64,000 nucleotides of DNA. Origin: Natronospira bacteriovora. Lineage in GTDB: Bacteria; Pseudomonadota; Gammaproteobacteria; Natronospirales; Natronospiraceae. The translations under genes and the position numbers were made by a program. The notes under the pieces are model-generated. The model saw only the letters and a list, made by a program, of their open reading frames with translations. It made no database searches and was not told the origin of the DNA. The DNA is taken from the NCBI RefSeq assembly GCF_030848495.1, contig NZ_JAVDDT010000006.1:62001-126000 (forward strand). Direction: 5' to 3'. Numbering within the stretch: position 1 is the stretch's first letter; each line of letters starts with the position of its first letter. Shown here piece after piece: positions 16,413 through 25,269 of this stretch.

Positions 16413-17993
16413 TCACTTCACTTCCGGGGCGGTCTCGAAGGTGTGGTAGGGGGCCGGTGACGGCACCGTCCACTCCAGACCGTGGGAGCCTTCCCAGACC
16501 CGATCGGTGGCGCGACCCACGCCACCACGGATGCAGTGGATGATCACGTAGACGAAGATCAGCTGGGAAACACCGAAGACAAAGGCCCCGATACTGGAAA
16601 TGAAATTGAAGTCCGTGAACTGCACCGCATAGTCCGGGATACGGCGCGGCATGCCGGCCAGCCCCAGGAAGTGCTGCGGGAAGAAGGTCACGTTGATGGA
16701 AATGGTGGACAGCCAGAAATGGGTCTTGCCCCAGAACTCGCTGTACATGTTGCCCGTCCACTTGGGCAGCCAGAAATAGGTGGCGGCCATGATGGCAAAG
16801 ACCGCACCCGGTACCAGCACGTAGTGGAAGTGGGCCACCACGAAGTAGGAGTCATGGTACTGGAAATCCGCCGGCACGATGGCAAGCATCAGGCCGGAGA
16901 AGCCACCGATGGTGAACAGGAAGAGGAAGGCCAGGGCAAACAGCATCGGGGTTTCGAAGGTCATGGCCCCGCGCCACATGGTGGCCACCCAGTTGAAGAC
17001 CTTCACGCCCGTGGGCACGGCAATCAACATGGTGGTGAACATGAAGAACAGCAGACCCGCCACCGGCATGCCCACGGTGAACATGTGGTGAGCCCAGACG
17101 ATGAAGCTCAGGAAGGCGATGGCGGCAATGGCATAGACCATGGCGCTGTAGCCGAAGAGCTTCTTGCGTGCGAAGGTCGGGATGATCTCCGAGATGATGC
17201 CGAAGGCCGGCAGGATCATGATGTACACCTCGGGGTGCCCGAAGAACCAGAAGAGGTGCTGGAACAGGACCGGGTCACCGCCGCCGGCGGCATCAAAGAA
17301 GGTGGTACCGAAGTACTTGTCGGTGAGCAGCATGGTCACCGCACCGGCGAGCACCGGCATCACGGCGATCAGCAGGTAGGCGGTAATCAGCCAGCCCCAC
17401 ACGAAGATGGGCATCTTCAGCAGGCCCATGCCGGGTGCCCGCATGTTCATGATGGTCACGATGATGTTGATCGCGCCCATGATGGAGGAAATACCCAGCA
17501 CGTGGATGCCGAAGACCAGGAAGGGGAAGGCATCACCCGTCTGCAGGGAAAGCGGCGGGTAGATGGTCCAGCCCGCGGCCGGTGCACCGCCCGGCACGAA
17601 GAAGGTCATCAGCAGGAGCGTGAAACCAATGGGAAGGATCCAGAAGCTCCAGTTGTTCATGCGTGGCAGGGCCATGTCCGGCGCCCCCACCATCATGGGG
17701 ATCATCCAGTTGGCCAGGCCCACGAAGGCCGGCATGACGGCGCCGAAGATCATGATCAGCGCGTGCATGGTGACCATCTGGTTGTAGAACATGGGGTCAA
17801 CCAGATTCATGCCGGGCTGAATCAGCTCGGCACGGATGACCATGGCCATGGCGCCACCGACGAAGAACATGATCAGGCTGAACCAGAGGTACAGCGTGCC
17901 GATGTCCTTGTGGTTGGTGGTAAAGAGCCAGCGACGCAGCCCCTTGGCCGGGCCGTGATGTTCGTCGTGATGGGTATCGGTAGCAGTGCTCAT
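16413..17993 (-). CDS. ctaD: cytochrome c oxidase subunit I (aa3 type)
   Basis: This is the catalytic subunit of the proton-pumping aa3 oxidase and holds heme a, heme a3 and CuB. The 526-residue product has twelve membrane helices. [17 protein letters not shown] carries the CuB histidine cross-linked to tyrosine, AHHMFTVGM the two other CuB histidines, and [14 protein letters not shown] the heme a3 and heme a ligands. GGAGG lies upstream of the ATG. It follows ctaC on the same strand and precedes the 40-residue mini-gene. Confidence 0.98.
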   Translation of the reverse strand: MSTATDTHHDEHHGPAKGLRRWLFTTNHKDIGTLYLWFSLIMFFVGGAMAMVIRAELIQPGMNLVDPMFYNQMVTMHALIMIFGAVMPAFVGLANWMIPMMVGAPDMALPRMNNWSFWILPIGFTLLLMTFFVPGGAPAAGWTIYPPLSLQTGDAFPFLVFGIHVLGISSIMGAINIIVTIMNMRAPGMGLLKMPIFVWGWLITAYLLIAVMPVLAGAVTMLLTDKYFGTTFFDAAGGGDPVLFQHLFWFFGHPEVYIMILPAFGIISEIIPTFARKKLFGYSAMVYAIAAIAFLSFIVWAHHMFTVGMPVAGLLFFMFTTMLIAVPTGVKVFNWVATMWRGAMTFETPMLFALAFLFLFTIGGFSGLMLAIVPADFQYHDSYFVVAHFHYVLVPGAVFAIMAATYFWLPKWTGNMYSEFWGKTHFWLSTISINVTFFPQHFLGLAGMPRRIPDYAVQFTDFNFISSIGAFVFGVSQLIFVYVIIHCIRGGVGRATDRVWEGSHGLEWTVPSPAPYHTFETAPEVK

Positions 17994-18020
17994 TTTTTTA
18001 CTCGACCTCCGGCTCAGTCT

Positions 18021-18890
18021 TTACCGGGCCACTTCAATGGCGGAAAGCTGCAGGTTATCGTCGCCCTTGGCCTGGCGTTCACGCATTTCTTCCAGCCAGG
18101 CCTCGTATTCTTCCTGTTCCACGGCTTCCACCACGATGGGCATGAAACCATGGTCGCGGCCGCACAGCTCGGCGCACTGACCACGATAGACACCGGGCTC
18201 GGTGATTTCGAACCAGAGCTCGTTCACGAAACCGGGGATGGCGTCCTTCTTGCCGCCCAGTTCCGGCACCCACCAGGCGTGGATCACGTCATTGGCGGTG
18301 AGCAGCAGCAGAACCTTCTGGTTGATGGGCACCACCACGCGGTTGTCCACTTCCAGCAGGTAGTTGTCCACGTCACGAGGATCAATGTCGCGGTGGGCAC
18401 GCAGCTGACGGGCACGGTTGCTGTCGCGATCGAGACGGCTGTAGAAATCCACATTCTCGCCACGGTATTCGTAGTGCCAGAACCACTGGTAGCCAGTGAC
18501 CTGGATACTCATGTCGTAATCCCGGTAATCCTCGAGATCGATGAGCGCCCGGGCCGAGGGAATGGCCATGCCGATCAGGATCATGAAGGGGATGACGGTC
18601 CAGACCACTTCCACGGCGGTGTTGTGGTGCCACTTGGCCGGCTCCACGCCGCGGGATTTGCGGTGCAGGAAGATGGAAATGATCATGGCGCCGAAGACCA
18701 GAACCGCAATCACCACGCAGATCCAGAAGATCAGCATGTGAAGGTTGTAGATCTCGTCACTCATGGTGGTCACGCCACGGGGCAGGTTGATGCCCTCGCG
18801 GAAGGCCAGCGCCGAGCCCGGGAATGCCAGCAGCAGCATCCCGAGCAAGAAGGTGTGGCGAATCGCGCCTGAAAGCTTCGTTTTGAACAT
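18021..18890 (-). CDS. ctaC: cytochrome c oxidase subunit II
   Basis: Subunit II carries the dinuclear CuA centre that takes electrons from cytochrome c. The 289-residue product starts at MFKTKLSGAIRH (ATG 18890, AGGAGAAG upstream), with a signal sequence (FLLGMLLLAFPGSALA) and two membrane helices. The CuA domain contains VIHAWWVPELGG and CRGQCAELCGRDHGFMP, supplying the His, two Cys and Met ligands. There is no C-terminal cytochrome c domain. It is the first gene of the oxidase operon after the DUF2244 gene. Confidence 0.97.
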   Translation of the reverse strand: MFKTKLSGAIRHTFLLGMLLLAFPGSALAFREGINLPRGVTTMSDEIYNLHMLIFWICVVIAVLVFGAMIISIFLHRKSRGVEPAKWHHNTAVEVVWTVIPFMILIGMAIPSARALIDLEDYRDYDMSIQVTGYQWFWHYEYRGENVDFYSRLDRDSNRARQLRAHRDIDPRDVDNYLLEVDNRVVVPINQKVLLLLTANDVIHAWWVPELGGKKDAIPGFVNELWFEITEPGVYRGQCAELCGRDHGFMPIVVEAVEQEEYEAWLEEMRERQAKGDDNLQLSAIEVAR

Positions 18891-18970
18891 GCTTTCGCTT
18901 CTCCTGCGTGGTTCAGCAGAAGGCCCGGGGTGGCCCCGGTTCCCCTGCCCCGCCCGACGCCGGACGGGTA

Positions 18971-19450
18971 TCAGTCTTGTTTGGCCAGAAGCCCCTTCAG
19001 CCGCTTGCCGAGGGAACGTCGTTCGTCCTCGGGGAGGCAGCGTCCAACCTCCTGTTCCCGATTGCCTTCCCGAAGGAAAAGGCGAACCGGGTAATTTAGA
19101 TGCGTCGCTTCGTCCAGCTCCACCCGCACCCAGGCCCGATTGAAGCGGTGGGTTTCCTGTGGCCGTCCCATCCCTCGCTGCAAAACGACCTGATCGGCCT
19201 CGAGGGTAATTACTTCCCGGAATCGTTGCCGACGCTGCACCAGATAAAGGCACAGGCCCAGCAACAGCAGTTCCGCGCCCGCGAAGGGCAGGATCGGCCA
19301 CATCCCCCTGGCTGCCCAGCTGAAGGCAATGGCCAGGGCCGGAGCGGACACCACCAGAAAAAAGACCACCGCGCCCCGATTGTTCAGGGAGAGGTTGGGG
19401 GTGACCACGATGCGATGCGACTCATCGCCTGATTCCTTGTCCTGGATCAT
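18971..19450 (-). CDS. DUF2244 domain membrane protein
   Basis: This 159-residue protein has two adjacent membrane helices (VVFFLVVSAPALAIAFSWAA and AELLLLGLCLYLVQ) and a cytoplasmic domain with ITLEADQVVLQRGMGRPQETHRFNRAWVRVEL, matching the DUF2244 pattern. Members are often found upstream of coxB and are thought to belong to oxidase clusters; the molecular role is unknown. The ribosome site is weak. It lies 80 bp upstream of ctaC on the same strand and may lead the operon. Confidence 0.85.
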   Translation of the reverse strand: MIQDKESGDESHRIVVTPNLSLNNRGAVVFFLVVSAPALAIAFSWAARGMWPILPFAGAELLLLGLCLYLVQRRQRFREVITLEADQVVLQRGMGRPQETHRFNRAWVRVELDEATHLNYPVRLFLREGNREQEVGRCLPEDERRSLGKRLKGLLAKQD

Positions 19451-19551
19451 GGATTCGGACCAGGTCGCATGGAAGGCGGAATGTTACTTCAAGGCCTCCC
19501 GAGGCGCAATGGCGGCCTCCACCCCCCCCTCACCCCAAATTGCCCCGGCTC

Positions 19552-19663
19552 TCGTTGTCGTAATCGTAGTCGTAATCGGCATTTTCGGTTCTTCGGTATT
19601 TCCCGACTTCCTAAGAAAGGCCCGAAAGGCCGATTACGATTACGATTACGACTACGATTACGA
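19552..19663. repeat. hexamer-repeat hairpin 1 (3' of bioD)
   Basis: Two inverted arms are made of TCGTNN hexamers: left 19552-19580 (TCGTTG/TCGTAA/TCGTAG) and right 19629-19663 (TACGAT/TACGAC units). The loop is about 48 bp, and its core also pairs partly (GGC..GCC next to the arms). It ends 6 bp before the bioD stop codon, so on the bioD transcript it would form a long 3' hairpin. Two more members lie near 25136-25220 and 51649-51743. Confidence 0.85.
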
Positions 19664-19669
19664 GTGGGG

Positions 19670-20362
19670 TCAGGGCCGTGCTGGCTGGGAGGCCGTGCTT
19701 AGGGGGGAAAGATCCAGCAGCCCCGCCATCCTTTTGGGGTCCGGACTCTCCGCCCAGGGCAGGCGGCCGAGGCAGGGGGCGGGCAGCCATTGCTGCAGGG
19801 TGGCGAAATTTTCGTCACGGCGGCTCTGGCACGGGTCGGGTTCGGTGGCGATCCAGCCGGCCAGGGGCAGGCCGACCTGGCGGATGCGGTCGGCGGTGAG
19901 CATGGCGTGATTGAGACAACCCAGGCGCAGGGCGACCACCAGCACCACCGGATAGGCAAGCGCCAGGGCCAGGTCTTCCATGGTTTCACGACCCGAGAGG
20001 GGGACCCGCCAGCCGCCCACGCCTTCCACCAGCCGCCAGTCCGCGCTCGGCCCGGGCGTGATGCCGGCCAGCAGGCGTTCCACGGTGAGATCGACCTCAA
20101 CCTCCTCGGCCGCGATGTGCGGGGCGATGGCCGGCTCCAGCACCAGGGGGTTGATCTGATCGTAATGAAAACCCGGCGAGGAGGCGGCCAGCAGGGCCAG
20201 GCCGTCCTCGTTGCGAAGCCCCTCCGCCGTGCGCTCCGCCCCCGAGGCCACTGGCTTGAGCCCCACGGCCGTCTCGCCCCGGGCGCGGATGGCGTGCAAC
20301 AGGCTGGCGGTGACCAGAGTCTTGCCGACTTCGGTGTCAGTGCCGGTGATGAAGAGGTTCAT
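19670..20362 (-). CDS. bioD: dethiobiotin synthetase
   Basis: BioD forms the ureido ring of dethiobiotin from 7,8-diaminopelargonic acid, CO2 and ATP. The 230-residue product has the P-loop GTDTEVGKT at residues 7-15 and downstream LKPVASGAE and EGVGGWRVPLS, typical of BioD. It is the last gene of the bio cluster but is separated from bioC by a 370-bp palindromic element. The element ends 12 bp before its start codon, so the AAGG ribosome site sits on the boundary of the repeat. A hexamer-repeat hairpin follows the stop codon. No bioA is present in this window. Confidence 0.95.
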   Translation of the reverse strand: MNLFITGTDTEVGKTLVTASLLHAIRARGETAVGLKPVASGAERTAEGLRNEDGLALLAASSPGFHYDQINPLVLEPAIAPHIAAEEVEVDLTVERLLAGITPGPSADWRLVEGVGGWRVPLSGRETMEDLALALAYPVVLVVALRLGCLNHAMLTADRIRQVGLPLAGWIATEPDPCQSRRDENFATLQQWLPAPCLGRLPWAESPDPKRMAGLLDLSPLSTASQPARP

Positions 20363-20374
20363 GTTTTTTACCTT

Positions 20375-20747
20375 ATAAAACCTTTAAAACATTTGGCCGC
20401 GAAATGGACGCTAAATGAACGCTAGATGTTTTGGCCGTGCTGGCGGTGAGGCCGTGCGGCTTCGGAGGGGCCGTGCCAGTTGGTGGCCTTGTGGTGCGGC
20501 ATTAGGGCTGTGGGAGCGGCGTCCGCCGCGATGGGGGTCGGTCAAACCCTGTTCGCGGCGGACGCCGCTCCCACAGCTGATCAGCACCCGCAGTGCCAAA
20601 CCCTATTTCGTGTTCATCTCGTGTCCATTTCGTGGTCAATATCCCCTGCCACCTCCAGGCACGGCCCCTCCGAAGCAGCACGGCAGCCCACCCGGCACGG
20701 CCCAACATCTAGTGTCCATTTCGCGTCCATCTCGCGGCTAAATGTTT
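20375..20747. repeat. nested palindromic element 4, full copy (bioC-bioD)
   Basis: This is one of the most complete copies. Left of centre: AAACATTTGGCCGCG plus 11-nt units, TTGGCCGTGC, then CTTCGGAGGGGCCGTGCC. The centre is a pair of inverted REP-like cores (GTGGGAGCGGCGTCCGCCG near 20510-20530 and its mirror near 20553-20576). Then come the mirrored CACGAAATGG-type module, GGCACGGCCCCTCCGAAG and the mirrored outer module. The last bases code for the final two residues and stop codon of bioC. The element fills the whole bioC-bioD gap. Confidence 0.9.
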
Positions 20748-21607
20748 CTCGCCCGGGGTGCCCAGACGGTGCCGTAGACGACTTCGTAGGTGGCGGGGAG
20801 GCGGTCTTCCTGGCGGAACTGTTCATAGGCTTCGCGGAAGCGCGCCATCTTTTTGGGCCCGGTGAGGCCGCGGGGGCGGTCGGCGGTGACGTTGTGGGCG
20901 CCGATGCGCTTGATGTCGCGCATGAGTTCGTCGGCGGTTTCATAGGTCAGGGTGAAGTGCTCGACTTCCATCACCGGTTCGGCCAGACCGGCGCGCACCA
21001 GGCCGTCGCCGATGTCGTGCATGTCGGCGAAGACATTGACGTGGCTGCGCTCGTCCACCGCCTGCCAGGCGGCGCGCAGTTCCTTGAGGGTGTCCGGGCC
21101 GAAGGTGGTGAACAGGAACAGGCCCTGGGGCTTGAGCACGCGACGGATCTCGCGAAAGCAGCGATCAAGATCGTCCACCCATTGCAGGCCGAGGCTGGAG
21201 AAGACCAGGTCGACGCTGTCATCGGCGATGGGCAGGTGGGTGACGTCGGCGCAGATGGCGGGCAGTTTCTTCCACCACCCCCCCTGACGGCGGGCCCGTT
21301 GCAGCATCTGCTCGGAGAGATCCACGGGGAAGACGCGGGCCTTGCGATACTTGCGGTTCAGGGCGCCCGAGGCCTGCCCGGTGCCGGCGGCCAGGTCGAG
21401 GATGACCCGGGGCTCGATGGTGGTGAGATCCAGCCGCTCCAACAGGCGATTGCAGACTTCACGCTGCAGCACGGCGTGTTCGTCGTAGCTGTCCGCGGCC
21501 TGATCAAAGGATCGGCGCACGGCGGCGCGTTCCGGCAGCGAGGGATGGGTCTCGGGGCCGGTCTCCAGGCGCGGCAGATTGGGATCAACCCGCTTGGGCG
21601 AAGTCAT
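20738..21607 (-). CDS. bioC: malonyl-ACP O-methyltransferase BioC
   Basis: BioC methylates malonyl-ACP so that the fatty acid elongation system can build pimeloyl-ACP methyl ester. The 289-residue product has the class I SAM-binding motif VILDLAAGTGQASG, an acidic residue ending strand 2 (VFPVDLS), and DSVDLVFSSLGLQWVDD in the position of motif II. It overlaps bioH by 23 bp, so the two are coupled. The C-terminal Asn-Ile and the TAG stop fall in the AACATTTAG word of the adjacent repeat element. The original terminus was probably replaced when the element arrived. Confidence 0.94.
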   Translation of the reverse strand: MTSPKRVDPNLPRLETGPETHPSLPERAAVRRSFDQAADSYDEHAVLQREVCNRLLERLDLTTIEPRVILDLAAGTGQASGALNRKYRKARVFPVDLSEQMLQRARRQGGWWKKLPAICADVTHLPIADDSVDLVFSSLGLQWVDDLDRCFREIRRVLKPQGLFLFTTFGPDTLKELRAAWQAVDERSHVNVFADMHDIGDGLVRAGLAEPVMEVEHFTLTYETADELMRDIKRIGAHNVTADRPRGLTGPKKMARFREAYEQFRQEDRLPATYEVVYGTVWAPRARNI

Positions 21608-22355
21608 GGGTCAGCTCCAGAAAATGCTCGGGGTCGGAAAGAAAGGGCGCATGGGCGGTGCGCGGCAGACAATGATAATCCCCCCGCGGCAGGGCGTCAG
21701 CCAGGGCGCGGCCGGCCTCCGGATGGGTCAGGCGATCCAGGCGCCCGCTGATCACCCGTACCGGTTGGCCCAGACGGCTCAGTTCCTCGCGCAGGTCCAC
21801 CTTGCCAAGAATGGACAGGCCGTTCTCCAGCACCTCGTGGTGGGGCTCGCCGTGACGGAAGACGGCCTCACGCAGAGTTCGCAGCAGGGGCCGAGCCTGC
21901 GGGTCGCCCCGCAGCTGGAGGGTCAGAAACTGCTGCACCGTGGCGCGGAAATCGTTTCGCAATTCGCCCGCAAAGCGGGCCAGGGTGTCCGGGGCCATGG
22001 CGTGGGGCCAGTCGGCATCGGTGACAAAGCGCGGGGTGGTAGCCACCGCCAGCAGGCGATCCACCCGCTCGGGGGCGTCCAGGGCGGCACGCATGGCCAC
22101 CATGCCGCCCAGGGACCAGCCCAGCCAGATGGCCCGCGCCGGCGCCACCGCCAGTACTTCGTCCGCCCACTCCGACAGGCCCTCCCCCACCGGCACCTCG
22201 CGACTGCGACCATGCCCGGGAAGATCCACCCGCGTCACGCGAAAGCGCTGCTGCAGATCCGCCAGCACCGGCTCCCAGACATCACCGTGCAGGCCCCAGC
22301 CGTGCACCAGAACCAGATCGTGGCCATCGCCTTTTGTTTCATGCCAGAGGGTCAT
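21585..22355 (-). CDS. bioH: pimeloyl-ACP methyl ester carboxylesterase BioH
   Basis: BioH cleaves the methyl ester of pimeloyl-ACP, ending the BioC-dependent chain and releasing pimeloyl-ACP for BioF. The 256-residue product is an alpha/beta hydrolase with VLVHGWG (oxyanion region), nucleophile elbow GWSLGG, an acid in GRLDRLT and a catalytic His in RTAHAPF. It overlaps bioC at its 3' end. The start codon is 19 bp from a 450-bp palindromic element that separates it from bioF, so transcription must pass through that structure or begin in the short gap. Confidence 0.95.
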   Translation of the reverse strand: MTLWHETKGDGHDLVLVHGWGLHGDVWEPVLADLQQRFRVTRVDLPGHGRSREVPVGEGLSEWADEVLAVAPARAIWLGWSLGGMVAMRAALDAPERVDRLLAVATTPRFVTDADWPHAMAPDTLARFAGELRNDFRATVQQFLTLQLRGDPQARPLLRTLREAVFRHGEPHHEVLENGLSILGKVDLREELSRLGQPVRVISGRLDRLTHPEAGRALADALPRGDYHCLPRTAHAPFLSDPEHFLELTHDFAQAG

Positions 22356-22374
22356 TTAATTACCTGTTTAATTG

Positions 22375-22822
22375 GGACCACGAAATGGACACGAAATGCA
22401 CACGAGATAAAACCAAAAATAATGAAAAACATTTTTAGCCACAGATGGACACGGATGAACGCAGATGTGGCCCGTGCTTGGTGTGGGGCCGTGCGGCTTC
22501 GGTAAGGCCGTGCCGGGTGGTGGCTTGGTGGTGCGAATGGCTTGTGGGAGCGGCTTTAGCCGCGATGGCTGCCATCAGTTGGCAAGGATCGCGGCTAAAG
22601 CCGCTCCCACAGGGGGCAATCAACACCCCCGATAGCCGACCCTATTTCGTGTCCATTTAGTGTCCATTTCGTGGTCCAAATCTCCTGCCATCCCCAGGCA
22701 CGGCCTCTCCGAAGCAGCACGGCGGCCCACCCGGCACGGCCCAACATCTGTGTTTATCTGTGTCCATCTGTGGCCAAGATTTTTTATCTTTTGGTTTTAT
22801 CTCGTGTCCATTTCGTGGTCCA
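22375..22822. repeat. nested palindromic element 5, full copy (bioF-bioH)
   Basis: This is the clearest multi-layer copy. Outermost: GGACCACGAAATGGACACG / its mirror at 22801-22822. Second: TTAGCCACAGATGGACACGG and mirrored CATCTGTG words near 22745-22780. Third: GTGCGGCTTCGGTAAGGCCG and mirrored GGCACGGCCTCTCCGAAGC. Fourth: a single mirrored CCTATTTCGTGTCC module. Centre: REP-like GTGGGAGCGGCTTTAGCCG near 22546-22566 with its inverted partner near 22590-22611. Its right edge encodes the last seven residues and the stop codon of bioF. Confidence 0.92.
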
Positions 22823-24011
22823 TGTTTTCCGCCAAAGCCGTGACCAGGCCGCGGACGTCGTCGAGGCTGTGCGCGGCGGTGAGGGTGATCCGCAAGCGGG
22901 CGGTGCCGTCGGGGACGGTGGGCGGGCGGATGGCCTGGACCAGATAGCCCTGTGCTTCCAGGGCGCGGGAGAGTGCCACGGCACGGTCCGCTTCGCCAAG
23001 CATCAGGGGCTGAATGGGGGTGTCGGAGGCCATCAGCGGCAGGCGGTGGGCCTCGGCGGCGGCGCGGAAGGCCTGGATCAGTTCGGCCAGTTTGTCCCGC
23101 CGCCAGTCTTCTTCGCGGCTGATGGCCAGGGCGCGCAGGGCGCTGGCGGCCAGCGGCGCGGGCGTGGCGGTGGTGTAGACGTAGCTGCGGGCATGCTGGA
23201 TGAGGTGCTCGATCAGGGTCTCGCTGCCGGCGACGAAGGCGCCGAAGCTGCCGAAGGCCTTGCCCAGGGTGCCCATGAGAATCGGTACCTCGTCCGGCCC
23301 GAGGCCGGCGGCGGTCACCGCACCACGCCCCTGCGGGCCGCAGACGCCAAGGCCATGGGCCTCGTCCACCATCAGGCAGGCACCCTGCGCCCGGCAGCGG
23401 GTGGCGAGTTCGGCCAGGGGGGCGATGTCACCGTCCATGCTGAAGACGCTGTCGCTCATGACCAGGCCGCGGGCGTCGGGCTGTTTTTCACGAAAGGCGG
23501 CCAGGCGGCGATCCAGGTCGTCGGCGTCGGCGTGCTGGTAGCGGATGAGCTTTGCCCGGCTGGCCAGGGCGCCGTCCAGCAGGGAGGCGTGATTGAGGCG
23601 ATCTTCCAGCACCGCGTCCTTGCGCCCGACCAGGGCCTGGGCGATGCCGATATTGGCCATGTAGCCGGTGGAAAACAGCAAAGCGCGGGGCCGGCCGGTG
23701 AAGGCCGCCAGGGCCTGTTCCAGTTCATGATGCAGGGCGCTGTGGCCGGTGATCAGATGGGCCGCGCCACTGCCCGCCCCGTGCTCGGTCAGGCCCTCAC
23801 GCAGGCCATCGGCCAGGCGCGGGTCACAGGCCAGGCCCAGATAATCATTGCTGGAGAAATTGACGTACTCGCGGCCGCCGACCCGGGCACGGGCGCCCGG
23901 GCGCGGCTGCACGATTCGGCGCCGCCGATACAGGCCGCGGGCCTCGCGCTCGGCCAGGTCCGCCGCCAGTTCGGCATCCAGCGCGGTGGACGGATCAGGC
24001 GCTTGCGGCAT
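22797..24011 (-). CDS. bioF: 8-amino-7-oxononanoate synthase
   Basis: BioF condenses pimeloyl-ACP with L-alanine, using PLP, to make 8-amino-7-oxononanoate (KAPA). The 404-residue product is an alpha-oxoamine synthase with [12 protein letters not shown] near the N-terminus, [13 protein letters not shown] and the PLP lysine region [16 protein letters not shown]. The ATG at 24011 (MPQAPDPS) is chosen because it overlaps bioB by 17 bp as coupled genes do; an ATG at 24050 is possible. The C-terminal residues MDHEMDTR and the TAA are read from the repeat element next to it, an unusual repeat-derived tail. Confidence 0.95.
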   Translation of the reverse strand: MPQAPDPSTALDAELAADLAEREARGLYRRRRIVQPRPGARARVGGREYVNFSSNDYLGLACDPRLADGLREGLTEHGAGSGAAHLITGHSALHHELEQALAAFTGRPRALLFSTGYMANIGIAQALVGRKDAVLEDRLNHASLLDGALASRAKLIRYQHADADDLDRRLAAFREKQPDARGLVMSDSVFSMDGDIAPLAELATRCRAQGACLMVDEAHGLGVCGPQGRGAVTAAGLGPDEVPILMGTLGKAFGSFGAFVAGSETLIEHLIQHARSYVYTTATPAPLAASALRALAISREEDWRRDKLAELIQAFRAAAEAHRLPLMASDTPIQPLMLGEADRAVALSRALEAQGYLVQAIRPPTVPDGTARLRITLTAAHSLDDVRGLVTALAENMDHEMDTR

Positions 24012-25089
24012 GATCCGTTTCGTTGCCGGCCGTCTCCGTGGCGCAGCCACAGCCGCTGCCGCAGTCGCGACGTTCCTCGACCCGCTCCACCGCTTCCGGG
24101 CGGATGCCCAGGCGGGCGAACAGGGCGCGGTCGCGGTCGGCTTCCGGGTTATCGGTGGTCAGGAGCTTCTCGCCGTAGAAGATGGAGTTGGCACCCGCGA
24201 GGAAGCACAGGGCCTGGGTCTCTTCACTCATGTCCGTGCGGCCGGCGGACAGGCGCACATGGGAAGCCGGCATCATCAGGCGGGCCACCGCAATGGTGCG
24301 CACGAACTCGACGGGGTGCACCGGCTCCTCGCCATCCAGCGGCGTGCCCTTGACCTGCACCAGCTGGTTGATGGGCACGCTTTCGGGGTGGGTATCGAGA
24401 TTGGCCAGGCTGCGCAGCATGTCGGCCCGGTGGCCGGTCTCCTCGCCCATGCCGATGATGCCGCCACAGCAGACATTGAGGCCGGCCTGGCGAACATTGT
24501 CCAGGGTCTCGAGACGGTCCTGGAAGCTGCGGGTGGTGATGATGTCGCCGTAGAATTCTTCCGAGGTGTCGATATTGTGGTTGTAGTAATCCAGCCCGGC
24601 CTCGGCCATGCGCTCGGCCTGCTCCTGGGTGACCATGCCGAGAGTGGCGCAGGTTTCCATGCCGAGACCGCGCACGCCACGGATCATTTCGATGATGCGG
24701 TCCAGGTGCTTGTCGGTGGGGCTGCGGTAGGCCGCGCCCATGCAGAAACGGGTGGCGCCCTTCTCCTTCGCGGCGCGGGCCTGGGCCAGCACCAGATCCA
24801 CGTCCATGAGCTTTTCCTTCTCCAGGCCGGTGTCGTAGCGCGCGCTCTGCGGGCAGTAGGCGCAGTCTTCCGGACAGGCCCCGGTCTTGATGGACAGCAG
24901 GGTGCTGACCTGCACTTCATTGGCATCGAAGTGCTTGCGATGGACGGTCTGGGCAGCAAAGATCAGGTCATTGAATGGCACTTCGAACAGGGCACGGGCC
25001 TGCTCCGGCGTCCAGTCGTGGCGGGGCTGGCCGTCGCGGGCCTGGGCGAGGACCTGCATGGGGTCCTGGGTGCTGTGGAGGTTGCTCAT
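23995..25089 (-). CDS. bioB: biotin synthase BioB
   Basis: BioB is the radical SAM enzyme that inserts sulfur into dethiobiotin to form biotin. The 364-residue product has the cluster-binding CPEDCAYC (Cys 72, 76, 79) and [15 protein letters not shown], plus [13 protein letters not shown] and GGIIGMGE typical of BioB. The ATG at 25089 ([10 protein letters not shown]) has AAGGTG upstream; the longer open frame to 25506 crosses a repeat hairpin and the divergent comF gene and is rejected. The C-terminus has an extra cysteine-rich tail (CGSGCGC). A hexamer-repeat hairpin lies in its upstream region. Confidence 0.96.
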   Translation of the reverse strand: MSNLHSTQDPMQVLAQARDGQPRHDWTPEQARALFEVPFNDLIFAAQTVHRKHFDANEVQVSTLLSIKTGACPEDCAYCPQSARYDTGLEKEKLMDVDLVLAQARAAKEKGATRFCMGAAYRSPTDKHLDRIIEMIRGVRGLGMETCATLGMVTQEQAERMAEAGLDYYNHNIDTSEEFYGDIITTRSFQDRLETLDNVRQAGLNVCCGGIIGMGEETGHRADMLRSLANLDTHPESVPINQLVQVKGTPLDGEEPVHPVEFVRTIAVARLMMPASHVRLSAGRTDMSEETQALCFLAGANSIFYGEKLLTTDNPEADRDRALFARLGIRPEAVERVEERRDCGSGCGCATETAGNETDHAASA

Positions 25090-25135
25090 GCCGGGCGTCA
25101 CCTTAAATAGTTTGCGGACAAGGAAGGCCGTACCC

Positions 25136-25220
25136 TCGTAGTCGTAATCGTAATCGGCTTTTCGAAAGCAGCTACGAGCTACGAGCAAAACCCAAAAGCC
25201 GATTACGACTACGATTACGA
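25136..25220. repeat. hexamer-repeat hairpin 2 (upstream of bioB and comF)
   Basis: The left arm 25136-25162 and right arm 25194-25220 are inverted copies of 27 bp with two mismatches, built from TCGTAA/TCGTAG hexamers and ending GGCTTTT / AAAAGCC. The loop contains two short CTACGAG words. It lies between the divergent genes bioB and comF, 46 bp upstream of the bioB ATG, and would form a strong leader hairpin if bioB transcription starts to its right. Confidence 0.87.
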
Positions 25221-25269
25221 AGGTGGGGGACAGTCTAATCGAGCGACTGTAAACCGAAAAGGGGAAATC

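Noticed and set aside
16482-18872. 796-codon plus-strand open frame
   Set aside because: It is antisense to ctaD and ctaC, and rich in His/Asp/Gly with no domain signature.
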